From positions 26,366-90,365 of the forward strand of contig JAFNUD010000006.1 of the NCBI GenBank assembly GCA_017384225.1: 64,000 nt of DNA. Reading direction: 5' to 3'. This DNA comes from Paludibacteraceae bacterium (GTDB taxonomy: Bacteria > Bacteroidota > Bacteroidia > Bacteroidales > Paludibacteraceae). Shown here one piece after another: positions 55,890 through 63,945 of the stretch. How positions within the stretch are numbered: the stretch's first letter is position 1; each line of letters opens with the position of its first letter. Position numbers and translations under genes: made by a program. A model generated the notes under the pieces. It had not been told where the DNA came from. It searched no databases and saw only the letters and a list, made by a program, of their open reading frames with translations.

Positions 55890-56675
55890 ATGCAATTTAT
55901 AGGCATTATACCCGCACGATATGCCAGCACACGATTTCCTGGCAAACCATTGGCTGACCTCTGTGGTAAGCCAATGATTCAGCATGTCTATGAGCAAGCT
56001 TCTAAAGTGCTTGATACCGTGATTGTTGCTACAGATGATCAGCGTATCTATGACTGCGTTCGGAGCTTTGGTGGCGTGGTCTATATGACCTCGTCAGAGC
56101 ATTGTTGTGGTACTGACCGTATCTGCGAAGCATACCAACAGTTCCGAGCATTATCACCCAATCGCCTCATTGCTTCATTGCCAGACAATGAGATTGTAGT
56201 GATTAATATCCAAGGCGACGAACCGTTTATCCAGCCAGAGCAAATCACGGCCGTGATGGATTGTTTTCCTACGGATATAGCGACTTTAGCTAAACCTTAT
56301 ACCGAGCAAGACGATTTGCAAGAACTGTTGAGTCCCAACGTAGTGAAGGTGGTATTTTCGCCGATCACCCGTGAAGCACTCTATTTTTCGCGCAGTGTGA
56401 TTCCATATCTGCGTGGGGTAAACCAGTGTGAATGGCTTGGAAAGAGGCGGCATTTTAGCCATATAGGTTTATATGCCTATCGCGCTGATGTTTTGCTGCA
56501 TATTACGCAATTGCCACCAGCAACTTTGGAGCTAGACGAATCATTGGAGCAACTGCGTTGGTTAGAGAATGGCTTGAAAATCAAAGTGGCTGTTTCTGAT
56601 ACCAAATCCATAGGGATTGATACTCCAGAGGATTTGCAACAAGCAATAGAGTTTTATCAAAATAATAACCTGTAG
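55890..56675 (+). CDS. kdsB: 3-deoxy-manno-octulosonate cytidylyltransferase
   Basis: KdsB activates Kdo with CTP to CMP-Kdo for the lipid A core. The 261-residue sequence has the family N-terminus FIGIIPARYASTRFPGKPL (3-21), the CTP loop VATDDQRIYD, the SSEHCCGTDR stretch and VVINIQGDEPFI (about 107-118). The start at 55890 is fixed by homology although it lies right behind the promoter. The gene may be read together with deoD, which starts 62 bases later without an obvious promoter. Confidence 0.96.
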   Translation: MQFIGIIPARYASTRFPGKPLADLCGKPMIQHVYEQASKVLDTVIVATDDQRIYDCVRSFGGVVYMTSSEHCCGTDRICEAYQQFRALSPNRLIASLPDNEIVVINIQGDEPFIQPEQITAVMDCFPTDIATLAKPYTEQDDLQELLSPNVVKVVFSPITREALYFSRSVIPYLRGVNQCEWLGKRRHFSHIGLYAYRADVLLHITQLPPATLELDESLEQLRWLENGLKIKVAVSDTKSIGIDTPEDLQQAIEFYQNNNL

Positions 56676-56737
56676 TCTTTGATTGTAATGACTTAATCGT
56701 CCTTATCATCCTTAAAGACCCATAAAAAATCATTTCT

Positions 56738-57451
56738 ATGTCAAAGAACAACACACCAACCCCTCATATTGGGGCTCAATATGGCGAAATCGCCGAGACT
56801 GTCATCATGGCAGGTGATCCGTTGCGTGCGAAAGTGATGGCAGACAAATATTTGGAGAATCCAATTCAATTTAATAATGTTCGTGGTATGCTTGGCTTCA
56901 CAGGCACCTACAAAGGTAAGCGTGTCAGTGTGATGGGGCACGGAATGGGTATTCCATCTATTGGTATCTATACCTACGAACTCTACAACTTCTATGATGT
57001 GAAGACCATTATTCGTGTAGGTAGCTCTGGTAGTATCCACAAGGATTTGCATGTGGGCGACTTGGTGATTGCTATGGGGGCTTGTACCAATAGCAATTAT
57101 GCTGCACAATACGAATTGCCTGGAACCTATGCACCTATCGCAGACTTTGATTTATGTCGTCGTGCTGCAGAGGCTTGCGAACATTTTGGCTATCGCTACA
57201 AAGTGGGTAATGTGTTCTCTTCTGATACATTCTATACCGAGAATGCTCATAACGATAAATGGATGAATATGGGCGTATTGGCAGTAGAAATGGAAGCTCC
57301 TGCTTTGTATATGAATGCGGCTCGCTCGGGTAATAAGGCATTGGTGATTTGTACTGTGTCGGATAATATTCTGACAGGCGAAGCTACTACTGCTGAAGAG
57401 CGCCAAAATAGTTTTACCCACATGATGGATGTTGCATTTGAACTGATTTAA
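56738..57451 (+). CDS. deoD: Purine-nucleoside phosphorylase DeoD type
   Basis: DeoD splits purine (deoxy)nucleosides with phosphate to the free base and (deoxy)ribose-1-phosphate for purine salvage. The 237-residue sequence has the family features [22 protein letters not shown] (in the first 30 residues), the phosphate-binding GHGMGIPS, the conserved IRVGSSGSI and the nucleoside-binding VEMEAPALY with a later SDN. The length matches the hexameric low-molecular-weight class. Confidence 0.96.
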   Translation: MSKNNTPTPHIGAQYGEIAETVIMAGDPLRAKVMADKYLENPIQFNNVRGMLGFTGTYKGKRVSVMGHGMGIPSIGIYTYELYNFYDVKTIIRVGSSGSIHKDLHVGDLVIAMGACTNSNYAAQYELPGTYAPIADFDLCRRAAEACEHFGYRYKVGNVFSSDTFYTENAHNDKWMNMGVLAVEMEAPALYMNAARSGNKALVICTVSDNILTGEATTAEERQNSFTHMMDVAFELI

Positions 57452-57808
57452 TCCAAATATGCAGTAGGCTTACGCATAGTCTGTGACTAGTAACCTGGTT
57501 GCAAGACTTCTTCGGGAAAGTAACTGGCGTTTAGTAGGTAAGAAATATCGGCTGATTCCTTTTGGGAGTTAGCCGATATTGTAGTTATACTCATTGGAGA
57601 GTGTGAATGAAAAGGGAAAAAAACGAGCGGCGCAAAGTGTGCCGCTCGTTTTGTGATTGTGATATTTGTTATATGGGATTGCGATTCGTGGACTACTGTA
57701 CCCATGATATTGTAGGTTTTGCCATCGCAATCGTGTTCGTCAATTGAGGCGCACCGACTAATGACAAGTCATTATTAAAGCACCCAATGCCTCCACTCTT
57801 TCTGGAAA
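57452..57808. other. Intergenic region between deoD and the LRR gene
   Basis: 357 bases between convergent genes. It holds a perfect 10-bp inverted repeat without T run (57544-57553 and 57571-57580), the terminator at 57621-57651 and, on the minus strand at about 57690-57735, a short out-of-context reading of the sorting-type tail (DGKTYNIMGTVV). This looks like a leftover of a second tail sequence. Confidence 0.5.
57621..57651 (-). terminator. Terminator of the LRR protein gene (possibly bidirectional)
   Basis: An 11-bp GC-rich stem (AAACGAGCGGC/GCCGCTCGTTT) is followed on the minus strand by seven T residues, so it mainly serves the leftward LRR transcript. On the plus strand the T run is short. 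Confidence 0.75.
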
Positions 57809-59416
57809 TTAGAAATTTTCGGAAAACTTTTGTCCCATAATGGTGTAAGTATTACCATTGTGGTAAATGTATATTTGACCGTTGTGGAGGAGTTTGTGGG
57901 TATTGGTTGTTGGCGATGAACTATGGGTGTTTTCGATGGCAGATTCTAAATCTTCGAAACATTGAATATCGGTAAATTTTTTCCATATTCTATCTGCTAA
58001 ATAGGCGTCTAAAGATTCGCAGGGAACAAACAATTTCGCATTATAACATCTCCTAAAAGTTACCGAGCTAATTTCTAAAGGTGTTTTTATATGACAATAG
58101 ATAGTATCCAGAGAAGAGCATTCCGCAAAGGCAGAATTTCCAATACTTGTCATATTTTCTGGGATATTGATAGAAGCAAGAGAGGAGCAACCACAGAAAG
58201 CATAATCATAAATACTATCTACGGTACAGGGGATTACTAAATCTTTTACTTCTTGATCGTTGATATAGAAGTTATGTGAATAAAAGATTGGATTGGCAGA
58301 AAGGTTGCGAAACTTAATATTACACCAGCTTGCTACATCACCCGTATAATTGATTTTAGTGAGAGAGGAGCAATCTTCGAAAGCACGCTCTCCGATACTC
58401 GTTACGCTATTGCCGAGAGTTATAGAAGTGAGCGAGGAACACCACCCGAAAGCATAATCTCCAATACTTGTCACACTATTGGGAATAGTGATAGAGGTCA
58501 ATGAAGAGCAATTAGAGAAAGCGCTGCCTTCAATTCTTGTAATGCTGTTAGGGATAGTGACAGAGGTGAGGGAGGAGCAGCGATAGAACGCACTATTTCC
58601 AATACTCGTTACGCTTTCGGGAATAGTTGTGTTTTGGCAACCTGCGATGAGGGTGTTGGTGGCTGTTTGGATAATCGCATTGCAGTTATCGCGACTATCG
58701 TAAATCGGGTTACCACTTTCTACAACGATAGTAGCAAGGGATGAACAAGAGAGGAATGGATTACTTTGAATATTGGTAACTTGGTTGGGAATTGTGATAG
58801 AAGTAAGGGAGGAACAACCGTTGAAGGCATAATGTTCAATTCCAGTTACACTGTTGGGAATAGTGGTGTTTTGGCAACCTGTAATGAGGGAGTTGGTGGC
58901 TGTTTCTATAATCGCATTGCAATTATCACGACTATCATAAATAGGGTTTCCTTCTTCTACAACGATGGAAGTAAGTGCTGGGCAATATGCGAATACAGGT
59001 CCACGACTAGTCCCTCCCGATTGGGTTTTCCCGATATCTGTTACACTCTTAGGGATGGTGATGGATGTAAGCGAAGAACATCCCGCGAAAGCACCGTGTA
59101 CAATGCTTGTTACGCTGTTAGGGATAGAAATGGAGGATAGAGAAGTACAACCATAGAATGCCCCATTTCCATAGCCTCCAGAGGCACCCTGTCCAATGCT
59201 TGTAACTGCATAAGTTATTCCATTATATTCTACAGAGGATGGAATGACAACAGATGTAAGTGTATAGGTTCCGTTGTTTGTGACTTCCACAGTAAATGGT
59301 TCGGAAGTGCTGGTGATACGGTAGTACAAATCACCCGATTGGAAACTTTGTGCCCAGAGGGTAGTGGTGGCCGCGAGGGCAATGAGAAGAGTAAATAATT
59401 TTGTTTTCATACGCAA
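57809..59416 (-). CDS. BspA-like leucine-rich-repeat surface protein with sorting-type tail
   Basis: 535 residues: a signal peptide (about 1-22, ending LWAQ), an N-terminal stretch, then about ten Treponema pallidum-type leucine-rich repeats (LRR_5) of 23 residues with core CSSLTSITIPNSVTSIG, to about residue 470. The repeats are broken twice by an insert containing NPIYDSRDNCNAII (about 155-185 and 235-265). Proteins of this class bind host or matrix proteins or other bacteria. The last residues carry the shared tail, here diverged (LLHNGQIYIYHNG, YTIMGQKFSENF), with the final VK lost. It has its own promoter and terminator on the minus strand. Confidence 0.88.
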   Translation of the reverse strand: MRMKTKLFTLLIALAATTTLWAQSFQSGDLYYRITSTSEPFTVEVTNNGTYTLTSVVIPSSVEYNGITYAVTSIGQGASGGYGNGAFYGCTSLSSISIPNSVTSIVHGAFAGCSSLTSITIPKSVTDIGKTQSGGTSRGPVFAYCPALTSIVVEEGNPIYDSRDNCNAIIETATNSLITGCQNTTIPNSVTGIEHYAFNGCSSLTSITIPNQVTNIQSNPFLSCSSLATIVVESGNPIYDSRDNCNAIIQTATNTLIAGCQNTTIPESVTSIGNSAFYRCSSLTSVTIPNSITRIEGSAFSNCSSLTSITIPNSVTSIGDYAFGWCSSLTSITLGNSVTSIGERAFEDCSSLTKINYTGDVASWCNIKFRNLSANPIFYSHNFYINDQEVKDLVIPCTVDSIYDYAFCGCSSLASINIPENMTSIGNSAFAECSSLDTIYCHIKTPLEISSVTFRRCYNAKLFVPCESLDAYLADRIWKKFTDIQCFEDLESAIENTHSSSPTTNTHKLLHNGQIYIYHNGNTYTIMGQKFSENF

Positions 59417-59563
59417 TTGTATTTAAAAATTAGTATTTTTTCAGTATGTAGTTTGCTGTGTTTTACAAATATAGATAAAGTGTGAACTTTCGTTTGCTTC
59501 AAGTTTGGCGTATAACGCTATGTCTAACATGTCATGATTGGCAACATTTTACCGAATCGAGTG

Positions 59564-59595
59564 CAAAGGTAGTGTTTTTTTAGCAATTGTGCAAG
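59564..59595 (-). promoter_or_regulatory. Promoter of the LRR protein gene
   Basis: On the minus strand: CTTG (59595-59592), 20 bases, TACCTTTG (59571-59564). It leaves a leader of about 140 bases before the start codon. Confidence 0.65.
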
Positions 59596-59800
59596 AAAAA
59601 TCGCTAATTTGGGGGATTTTTTGGTGTTTACTCAGCGAGTGCGCCGAAGGCAGGATACAGGACACGCGAGACGGGGCGCCGTCGAGCATAGATGAGAGAC
59701 ACAAAGCGGGCTACCGCAAGAGTGATAAACAAAGATATATCTTGAAAATGAAAGTTCAATTTGGCAAAAATGAGATTTTTTGCATTTTTCTTTAGAAAAA

Positions 59801-59832
59801 TTTGGAAATTCAGGGTTTTATGATTATCTTTG
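59801..59832 (+). promoter_or_regulatory. Probable promoter of the small unknown gene
   Basis: TTTG (59801-59804), 20 bases, TATCTTTG (59825-59832). If used for the gene at 60182, the leader is about 340 bases long. Confidence 0.55.
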
Positions 59833-60039
59833 TAATGAATTTTGGAACGATTTATTTTAGAAACAAAAATATGCTTCGCTACAAAAATACTTAAGAATGA
59901 GATGTACTATATTTTGTTTTCGTTTACAAGAATGCAGTATGCTGCATGGGTAAGCAAAACAAAAATGATAAACCTAAAATCTCCTTAACGGACGACTTGC
60001 ATAGATAAGAAACAGATGGGTACTATAATCGCCTCGAAT

Positions 60040-60082
60040 TGTGTGGTTATTGTATGGTTATTGTGTGGTTATTGTGTGGTGC
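60040..60082 (+). repeat. 11-base tandem repeat in the leader
   Basis: Nearly four copies of TGTGGTTATTG (one copy TATGGTTATTG). There is no spacer structure, so this is not a CRISPR. Confidence 0.75.
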
Positions 60083-60122
60083 GAGCGAGATATTAGTCAA
60101 AACAAAATAATAACAACTTAAA

Positions 60123-60150
60123 AACCCAAATCGGTCATTAGATTTGGGTT
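60123..60150 (+). promoter_or_regulatory. Leader hairpin before the small unknown gene
   Basis: AACCCAAATC pairs exactly with GATTTGGGTT across an 8-base loop, 31 bases before the start codon. There is no T run directly after it. It may be the terminator-like end of an upstream small transcript, or a translation-control element. Confidence 0.5.
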
Positions 60151-60181
60151 AAATATATCAACAACCTTAATTTTTTTTATT

Positions 60182-60562
60182 ATGTCTCAAGTAACCTATA
60201 TGGCACCTGTGGATGAGGTGCGCGGAAAATTGTGTATGAATCGTGGGAACAGCTCACTGATTGTCACTCGTCGTAAATGCTTCGGTAAGACCAAGAACGG
60301 CACACCACGTCTTGGACCGAAAGAGATGTACACCTACCATTTGCATCAAGGCAGTTGGTCAAAAGCTGTAACAGATCATCGTGAGTTATTTAAGTTGGCA
60401 CAAAAACAAGCTGTCACAGAAATGAATAACCCCGATCGTCTTGCACATTGGCAAACACTATTCGAAGAACAATTGGATAAGCCTCAAAAGGGGGAGAAAC
60501 AGTACGTGAAAATGCAATGCTATATTGCTGCACAATTGTTGAAAAAGTTGAAAGCACAGTAA
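60182..60562 (+). CDS. Small protein of unknown function
   Basis: A 126-residue basic protein without signal peptide or membrane helix. It starts SQVTYMAPVDEVRGKL, contains a Lys/Arg-rich stretch (TRRKCFGKTKNGTPRLG, about 29-46) and ends in helices rich in Lys and Gln (QLLKKLKAQ). I do not recognise a named family; short proteins beginning with a similar VTYxxP motif are common in Bacteroidales. The coding pattern is convincing (steady codon use, A-rich start region). It stands alone behind a long structured leader, 160 bases before the V-ATPase operon. Confidence 0.65.
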   Translation: MSQVTYMAPVDEVRGKLCMNRGNSSLIVTRRKCFGKTKNGTPRLGPKEMYTYHLHQGSWSKAVTDHRELFKLAQKQAVTEMNNPDRLAHWQTLFEEQLDKPQKGEKQYVKMQCYIAAQLLKKLKAQ

Positions 60563-60586
60563 TAAAACAATAATTTCTAATTATTA

Positions 60587-60618
60587 TTTGTGTATATCAA
60601 AAATTTTTACTACTTTTG
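60587..60618 (+). promoter_or_regulatory. Promoter of the V-type ATPase operon
   Basis: TTTG (60587-60590), 20 bases, TACTTTTG (60611-60618). The leader is about 100 bases. Confidence 0.75.
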
Positions 60619-60721
60619 CACGGTTTTTTGGGGTGTTGCGAATAGAGGTGTAGAAAATGCCTCAAAAACACCTTGAAAAAGGCAAAAAGTAAGCGAATAA
60701 TTAATAAAAAAGATATACAAA

Positions 60722-61306
60722 ATGAATCTATCAGAATTGACCAACAAGCTCTACGCAGAGGGCGTGGAGAAAGGTAATGCCGAAGCTGCTGCAATCGTAG
60801 CAAAGGCACAAGAAGAAGCTGCTGCTATCGTAGCAAAAGCTGAAAAAGAGGCTGCTGAGAAAATCGCTGCAGCAGAGGCTAAATTGGCAGAGTTGGATAA
60901 GAACACTCGTGCTGAGTTGAAACTCTTTGCAGAACAAAGCGTAAGCGCACTCAAGACAGAGGTAACTAACCTCATTACTGAGCAAGTAGCGGCTGACAGC
61001 GTAAAGGCCGCTACTGCTGATGCGAAGTTTATGCAAGGCGTGATCGCTAAGCTCGCTGAGCAAATGGCGAAAGAGGGCAACGTGACCATCGAGGCTAAAG
61101 ATGCAGAGGCGTTGCAGAAATACTTTGCCGCTAACGCAAAAGGTCTGCTCGAGAAAGGTGTGAAGATTAACGAAGTGAAGGGTATCAAGACCGACTTCGC
61201 TATCGTACCTGAGAAAGGTGGCTACAAGTTGAACTTCGGCGAGAAGGAGTTTGTAGAGTACTTCAAAGAGTTCTTGCGTCCACAACTTATCGATTTGTTA
61301 TTCTAA
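60722..61306 (+). CDS. atpE: V-type ATP synthase subunit E
   Basis: A 194-residue peripheral-stalk protein of the V/A-type ATPase. The first 80 residues are an Ala/Glu/Lys-rich coiled coil (AAAIVAKAQEEAAAIVAKAE), and the rest is a mixed domain (VTIEAKDAEALQKYF, FVEYFKEFLRPQL) as in bacterial subunit E. It begins the operon E, DUF2764, A, B typical of Bacteroidales. In this group the enzyme is thought to couple ATP to Na+ or H+ movement; the ion cannot be told here. Confidence 0.85.
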   Translation: MNLSELTNKLYAEGVEKGNAEAAAIVAKAQEEAAAIVAKAEKEAAEKIAAAEAKLAELDKNTRAELKLFAEQSVSALKTEVTNLITEQVAADSVKAATADAKFMQGVIAKLAEQMAKEGNVTIEAKDAEALQKYFAANAKGLLEKGVKINEVKGIKTDFAIVPEKGGYKLNFGEKEFVEYFKEFLRPQLIDLLF

Positions 61307-61308
61307 TA

Positions 61309-61398
61309 GTTTAGGAGTTCAGGAGTTCAGGAGTTCAGGAGTTTAGAAGTTTAGGAGTGTATCTGAACAAGCGCAAAGCGCGTCTGAACCTCTGAACA
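61309..61398 (+). repeat. Tandem AGGAGTTCA repeat between V-ATPase genes
   Basis: Five to six imperfect copies of a 9-base unit (GTTTAGGA/GTTCAGGA type) at 61309-61358 are followed by TCTGAAC repeats flanking GCGCAAAGCGC. It fills almost all of the 110-base gap between two operon genes. Confidence 0.7.
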
Positions 61399-61416
61399 AT
61401 ATTAAACAAAGTATAT

Positions 61417-62178
61417 ATGGGATACGAATGTTTACTGGCTGGTTTGCCTGACTTGAAAGCAGGTGGGGAAAAAGCACCCCACGGAACCACGAGTTCCGTC
61501 GGGGACCCCGCTGCGCCTATGTCAATGGACGCTCTGCTGGAGCTTTTTGGTGAGACTCTCACTGAGAAGGATCTGCAACTGCTTTCAGTGTTGCGTATGC
61601 CATCTGATGCGCAGGAAGTGCTGGATAAGATTGCTGAGTATGACGAGACAATCTTGAATCAGCCAAGCTGGTGGGAAGATGCACGCGAAGTGCTATCCGA
61701 AACTGACTTGCGCACGCAGGTGCTGTACGAAATGGGCCTTGCAAGCAAAAACGCGTTCGTGCGCAAATGGTTTGCATTCAACCAAGACATGAACAATGTG
61801 TTGGCAGCAACTATTTGTCGTCGTCACGGTTTTGATGTGCGTAAGGCAATCGTTGGGCATAACCCTGTGGCTGAGATCTTGCGTAAGGACTTGCCACAAA
61901 AGGATTTTGGCTTGGCAGGCGTGATGGATAATCTGTCGGAAGTGATGGCGCTCGTGGAGATTGATAACCTCATGGAGCGTGAGAAACAGATGGACGCTAT
62001 CCGCTTTGCATGGTTGGAAGAGAAGACACTGTTCGTGAACTTCTCCATTGAGAATGTATTGGCTTACTACTTGCAAGCAGAGATGCTCAATCGCTGGGCT
62101 CTCCTCACTGTTGAACAGGGAGAAAAAGTCTTTAGAGAATTAGTAAGTGATATGAAAAAAGGAATAAATTTACAATAA
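61417..62178 (+). CDS. DUF2764 family V-type ATPase-associated protein
   Basis: A 253-residue protein always found in Bacteroidota V-ATPase operons between subunits E and A; it resembles archaeal subunit C in position and may be its counterpart. The N-terminus GYECLLAGLPDLK and middle WWEDAREVLSETDLRTQVLYEMGLASKN region match the family. Residues about 16-33 (GGEKAPHGTTSSVGDPAAP region) are foreign: they are encoded by a cluster of small DNA hairpins (61462-61513), and normal family sequence resumes at SMDALLELFGETLTEKD. The stop is 4 bases before the next gene. Confidence 0.85.
   Translation: MGYECLLAGLPDLKAGGEKAPHGTTSSVGDPAAPMSMDALLELFGETLTEKDLQLLSVLRMPSDAQEVLDKIAEYDETILNQPSWWEDAREVLSETDLRTQVLYEMGLASKNAFVRKWFAFNQDMNNVLAATICRRHGFDVRKAIVGHNPVAEILRKDLPQKDFGLAGVMDNLSEVMALVEIDNLMEREKQMDAIRFAWLEEKTLFVNFSIENVLAYYLQAEMLNRWALLTVEQGEKVFRELVSDMKKGINLQ
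61462..61513 (+). repeat. Hairpin cluster inserted in frame in the DUF2764 gene
   Basis: Three small hairpins in a row: GTGGGG/CCCCAC, GGAAC/GTTCC and CGGGG/CCCCG. The last 15 bases, TCGGGGACCCCGCTG (61499-61513), are identical to 7135-7149 in the DUF2723 gene. Confidence 0.75.
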
Positions 62179-62182
62179 AGAT

Positions 62183-63940
62183 ATGACAACAGGAAAAGTA
62201 AAAGGTATCATCGCCAACCTGGTGACTGTGGTGGTAGATGGACCTGTATCACAAAACGAAATCTGCTACATCAAGCTTGGTGAGACCCGATTGATGGCAG
62301 AGGTCATCAAGGTGATTGGCGACAATGTCTATGTACAGGTGTTTGAGAGCACCCGTGGACTGAAAGTCGGCAATACCGTAGAGTTTACAGGACACATGCT
62401 CGAGGTAACATTGGGTCCTGGTCTTTTGAGCCGTAACTACGATGGTCTGCAAAATGACCTCGATAAGTTGACCGGCGTTTTCCTCCAACGTGGTGAGTAC
62501 AACTTCCCACTCGACGAGGAGAAGCTATGGAAATTTGAGCCAATCGCTAAGGTAGGCGACAAGGTGGAAGCTGCTGCTTGGTTGGGTGAGGTAGATGAGA
62601 ACTACCAACCACACAAGATCATGGTGCCATTTGTGTTTGAAGGCACATACACCGTGAAGAGCATCGTGGCAGCTGGTGAGTACAAGATTCACGACACTAT
62701 CGCCGTATTGACCGACGCTGAGGGCAACGACCACAATGTGACCATGGTACAAAAGTGGCCAGTGAAGAAGCCAGTATTGGCATACAAGAGCAAACCACGT
62801 CCATTCAAATTGCTCGAAACGGGTGTGCGTACCATCGACACCGCTAACCCAATCTGCGAGGGTGGTACAGGATTTATCCCTGGTCCTTTCGGTACTGGTA
62901 AAACTGTACTCCAACACGCTATCTCTAAGCAAGCAGAGGCAGATATCGTGATTATCGCTGCCTGCGGTGAGCGTGCAAACGAGGTGGTGGAGACCTTTAC
63001 CGAGTTCCCAGAGTTGGAAGACCCACATACAGGTCGTAAGTTGATGGAGCGTACCATCATCATCGCCAACACATCTAACATGCCAGTGGCATCTCGTGAG
63101 GCATCTGTATATACCTCAATGGCTATTGCAGAGTACTACCGTTCGATGGGATTGCGCGTATTGTTGATGGCTGACTCTACTTCTCGTTGGGCACAAGCGT
63201 TGCGTGAGATGTCTAACCGTTTGGAGGAGTTGCCAGGTCAAGATGCGTTCCCTATGGACTTGTCGGCTATCATCGGTGCGTTCTATGCGCGCGCGGGTTA
63301 TGTGTACCTTAATAATGGTAAGACTGGTTCAGTAACCTTCCTCGGTACTGTATCTCCTGCGGGTGGTAACTTGAAGGAGCCTGTGACTGAGGGAACAAAG
63401 AAAGTGGCTCGCTGCTTCTACGCACTCGAGCAAGCGCGTGCAGACCGCAAGCGTTACCCTGCTGTGAACCCAATCGACTCTTATTCAAAATATATCGAGT
63501 ATCCTGAGTTTGAGGAGTATATCACCAACCTCATCGATGGCGAGTGGCTTGGTAAGGTGAACGATATGAAGACTTACCTCCAACGCGGTAAGGAGATCCA
63601 AGAGCAAATCAACATTCTTGGTGACGACGGTGTACCAGTAAACTACCACGAGGAGTTCTGGAAAGCTGAGGTGATCGATTTCGTTGTTCTCCAACAAGAT
63701 GCGTTCGATAAGATCGATGCTGTCTGCCCAATGGAGCGTCAACAATACATCCTCAACCTCGTGATGGATATCTGCAAGCACGATTACGACTTTGTGGACT
63801 TCAACGATGTAAGTACCTACTTCAAGCGCGTGATCAACCTCTGCAAGCAGATGAACTATGCTGAGTTCAAGAGCGAGGCATTCAACCAATATCAACAACA
63901 ACTCAACGACCTTCTCGCTGAGAAACAAATCAAAGCATAA
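62183..63940 (+). CDS. atpA: V-type ATP synthase subunit A (catalytic)
   Basis: A 585-residue catalytic subunit. It has the N-terminal beta barrel (KGIIANLVTVVVDGPV), the non-homologous insertion typical of A subunits (about 115-190), the P-loop GPFGTGKTVLQ (about 237-247), the conserved GERANEVVE, the Walker B region VLLMADSTSRWAQALRE and the C-terminal helical domain. The length is typical. It follows the DUF2764 gene by 4 bases. Confidence 0.96.
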   Translation: MTTGKVKGIIANLVTVVVDGPVSQNEICYIKLGETRLMAEVIKVIGDNVYVQVFESTRGLKVGNTVEFTGHMLEVTLGPGLLSRNYDGLQNDLDKLTGVFLQRGEYNFPLDEEKLWKFEPIAKVGDKVEAAAWLGEVDENYQPHKIMVPFVFEGTYTVKSIVAAGEYKIHDTIAVLTDAEGNDHNVTMVQKWPVKKPVLAYKSKPRPFKLLETGVRTIDTANPICEGGTGFIPGPFGTGKTVLQHAISKQAEADIVIIAACGERANEVVETFTEFPELEDPHTGRKLMERTIIIANTSNMPVASREASVYTSMAIAEYYRSMGLRVLLMADSTSRWAQALREMSNRLEELPGQDAFPMDLSAIIGAFYARAGYVYLNNGKTGSVTFLGTVSPAGGNLKEPVTEGTKKVARCFYALEQARADRKRYPAVNPIDSYSKYIEYPEFEEYITNLIDGEWLGKVNDMKTYLQRGKEIQEQINILGDDGVPVNYHEEFWKAEVIDFVVLQQDAFDKIDAVCPMERQQYILNLVMDICKHDYDFVDFNDVSTYFKRVINLCKQMNYAEFKSEAFNQYQQQLNDLLAEKQIKA

Positions 63941-63945
63941 CGACT

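Larger units (their letters stand above)
59417..60181. other. Long intergenic region before the small unknown gene
   Basis: 765 bases without a supported gene. It holds the minus-strand LRR promoter (59564-59595), a GC-rich island (about 59630-59715) that stands out from the AT-rich surroundings, a plus-strand promoter (59801-59832), an 11-base tandem repeat (60040-60082) and a leader hairpin (60123-60150). An 85-codon open frame at 59538-59795 crosses the island, but its sequence looks random. Confidence 0.6.

Noticed and set aside
59538-59795. Open frame of 85 codons before the small unknown gene
   Set aside because: No promoter at a suitable distance on the plus strand, irregular codon use, and it runs over the divergent LRR promoter.
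60040-60082. CRISPR array
   Set aside because: The repeats are directly adjacent 11-base units with no spacers, and no cas gene is in the window. The same holds for 61309-61358.
60731-61285. Minus-strand frame of 184 codons opposite subunit E
   Set aside because: A shadow of the Ala/Lys/Glu-rich coiled coil; Ser/Leu/Cys-rich, without start signals.
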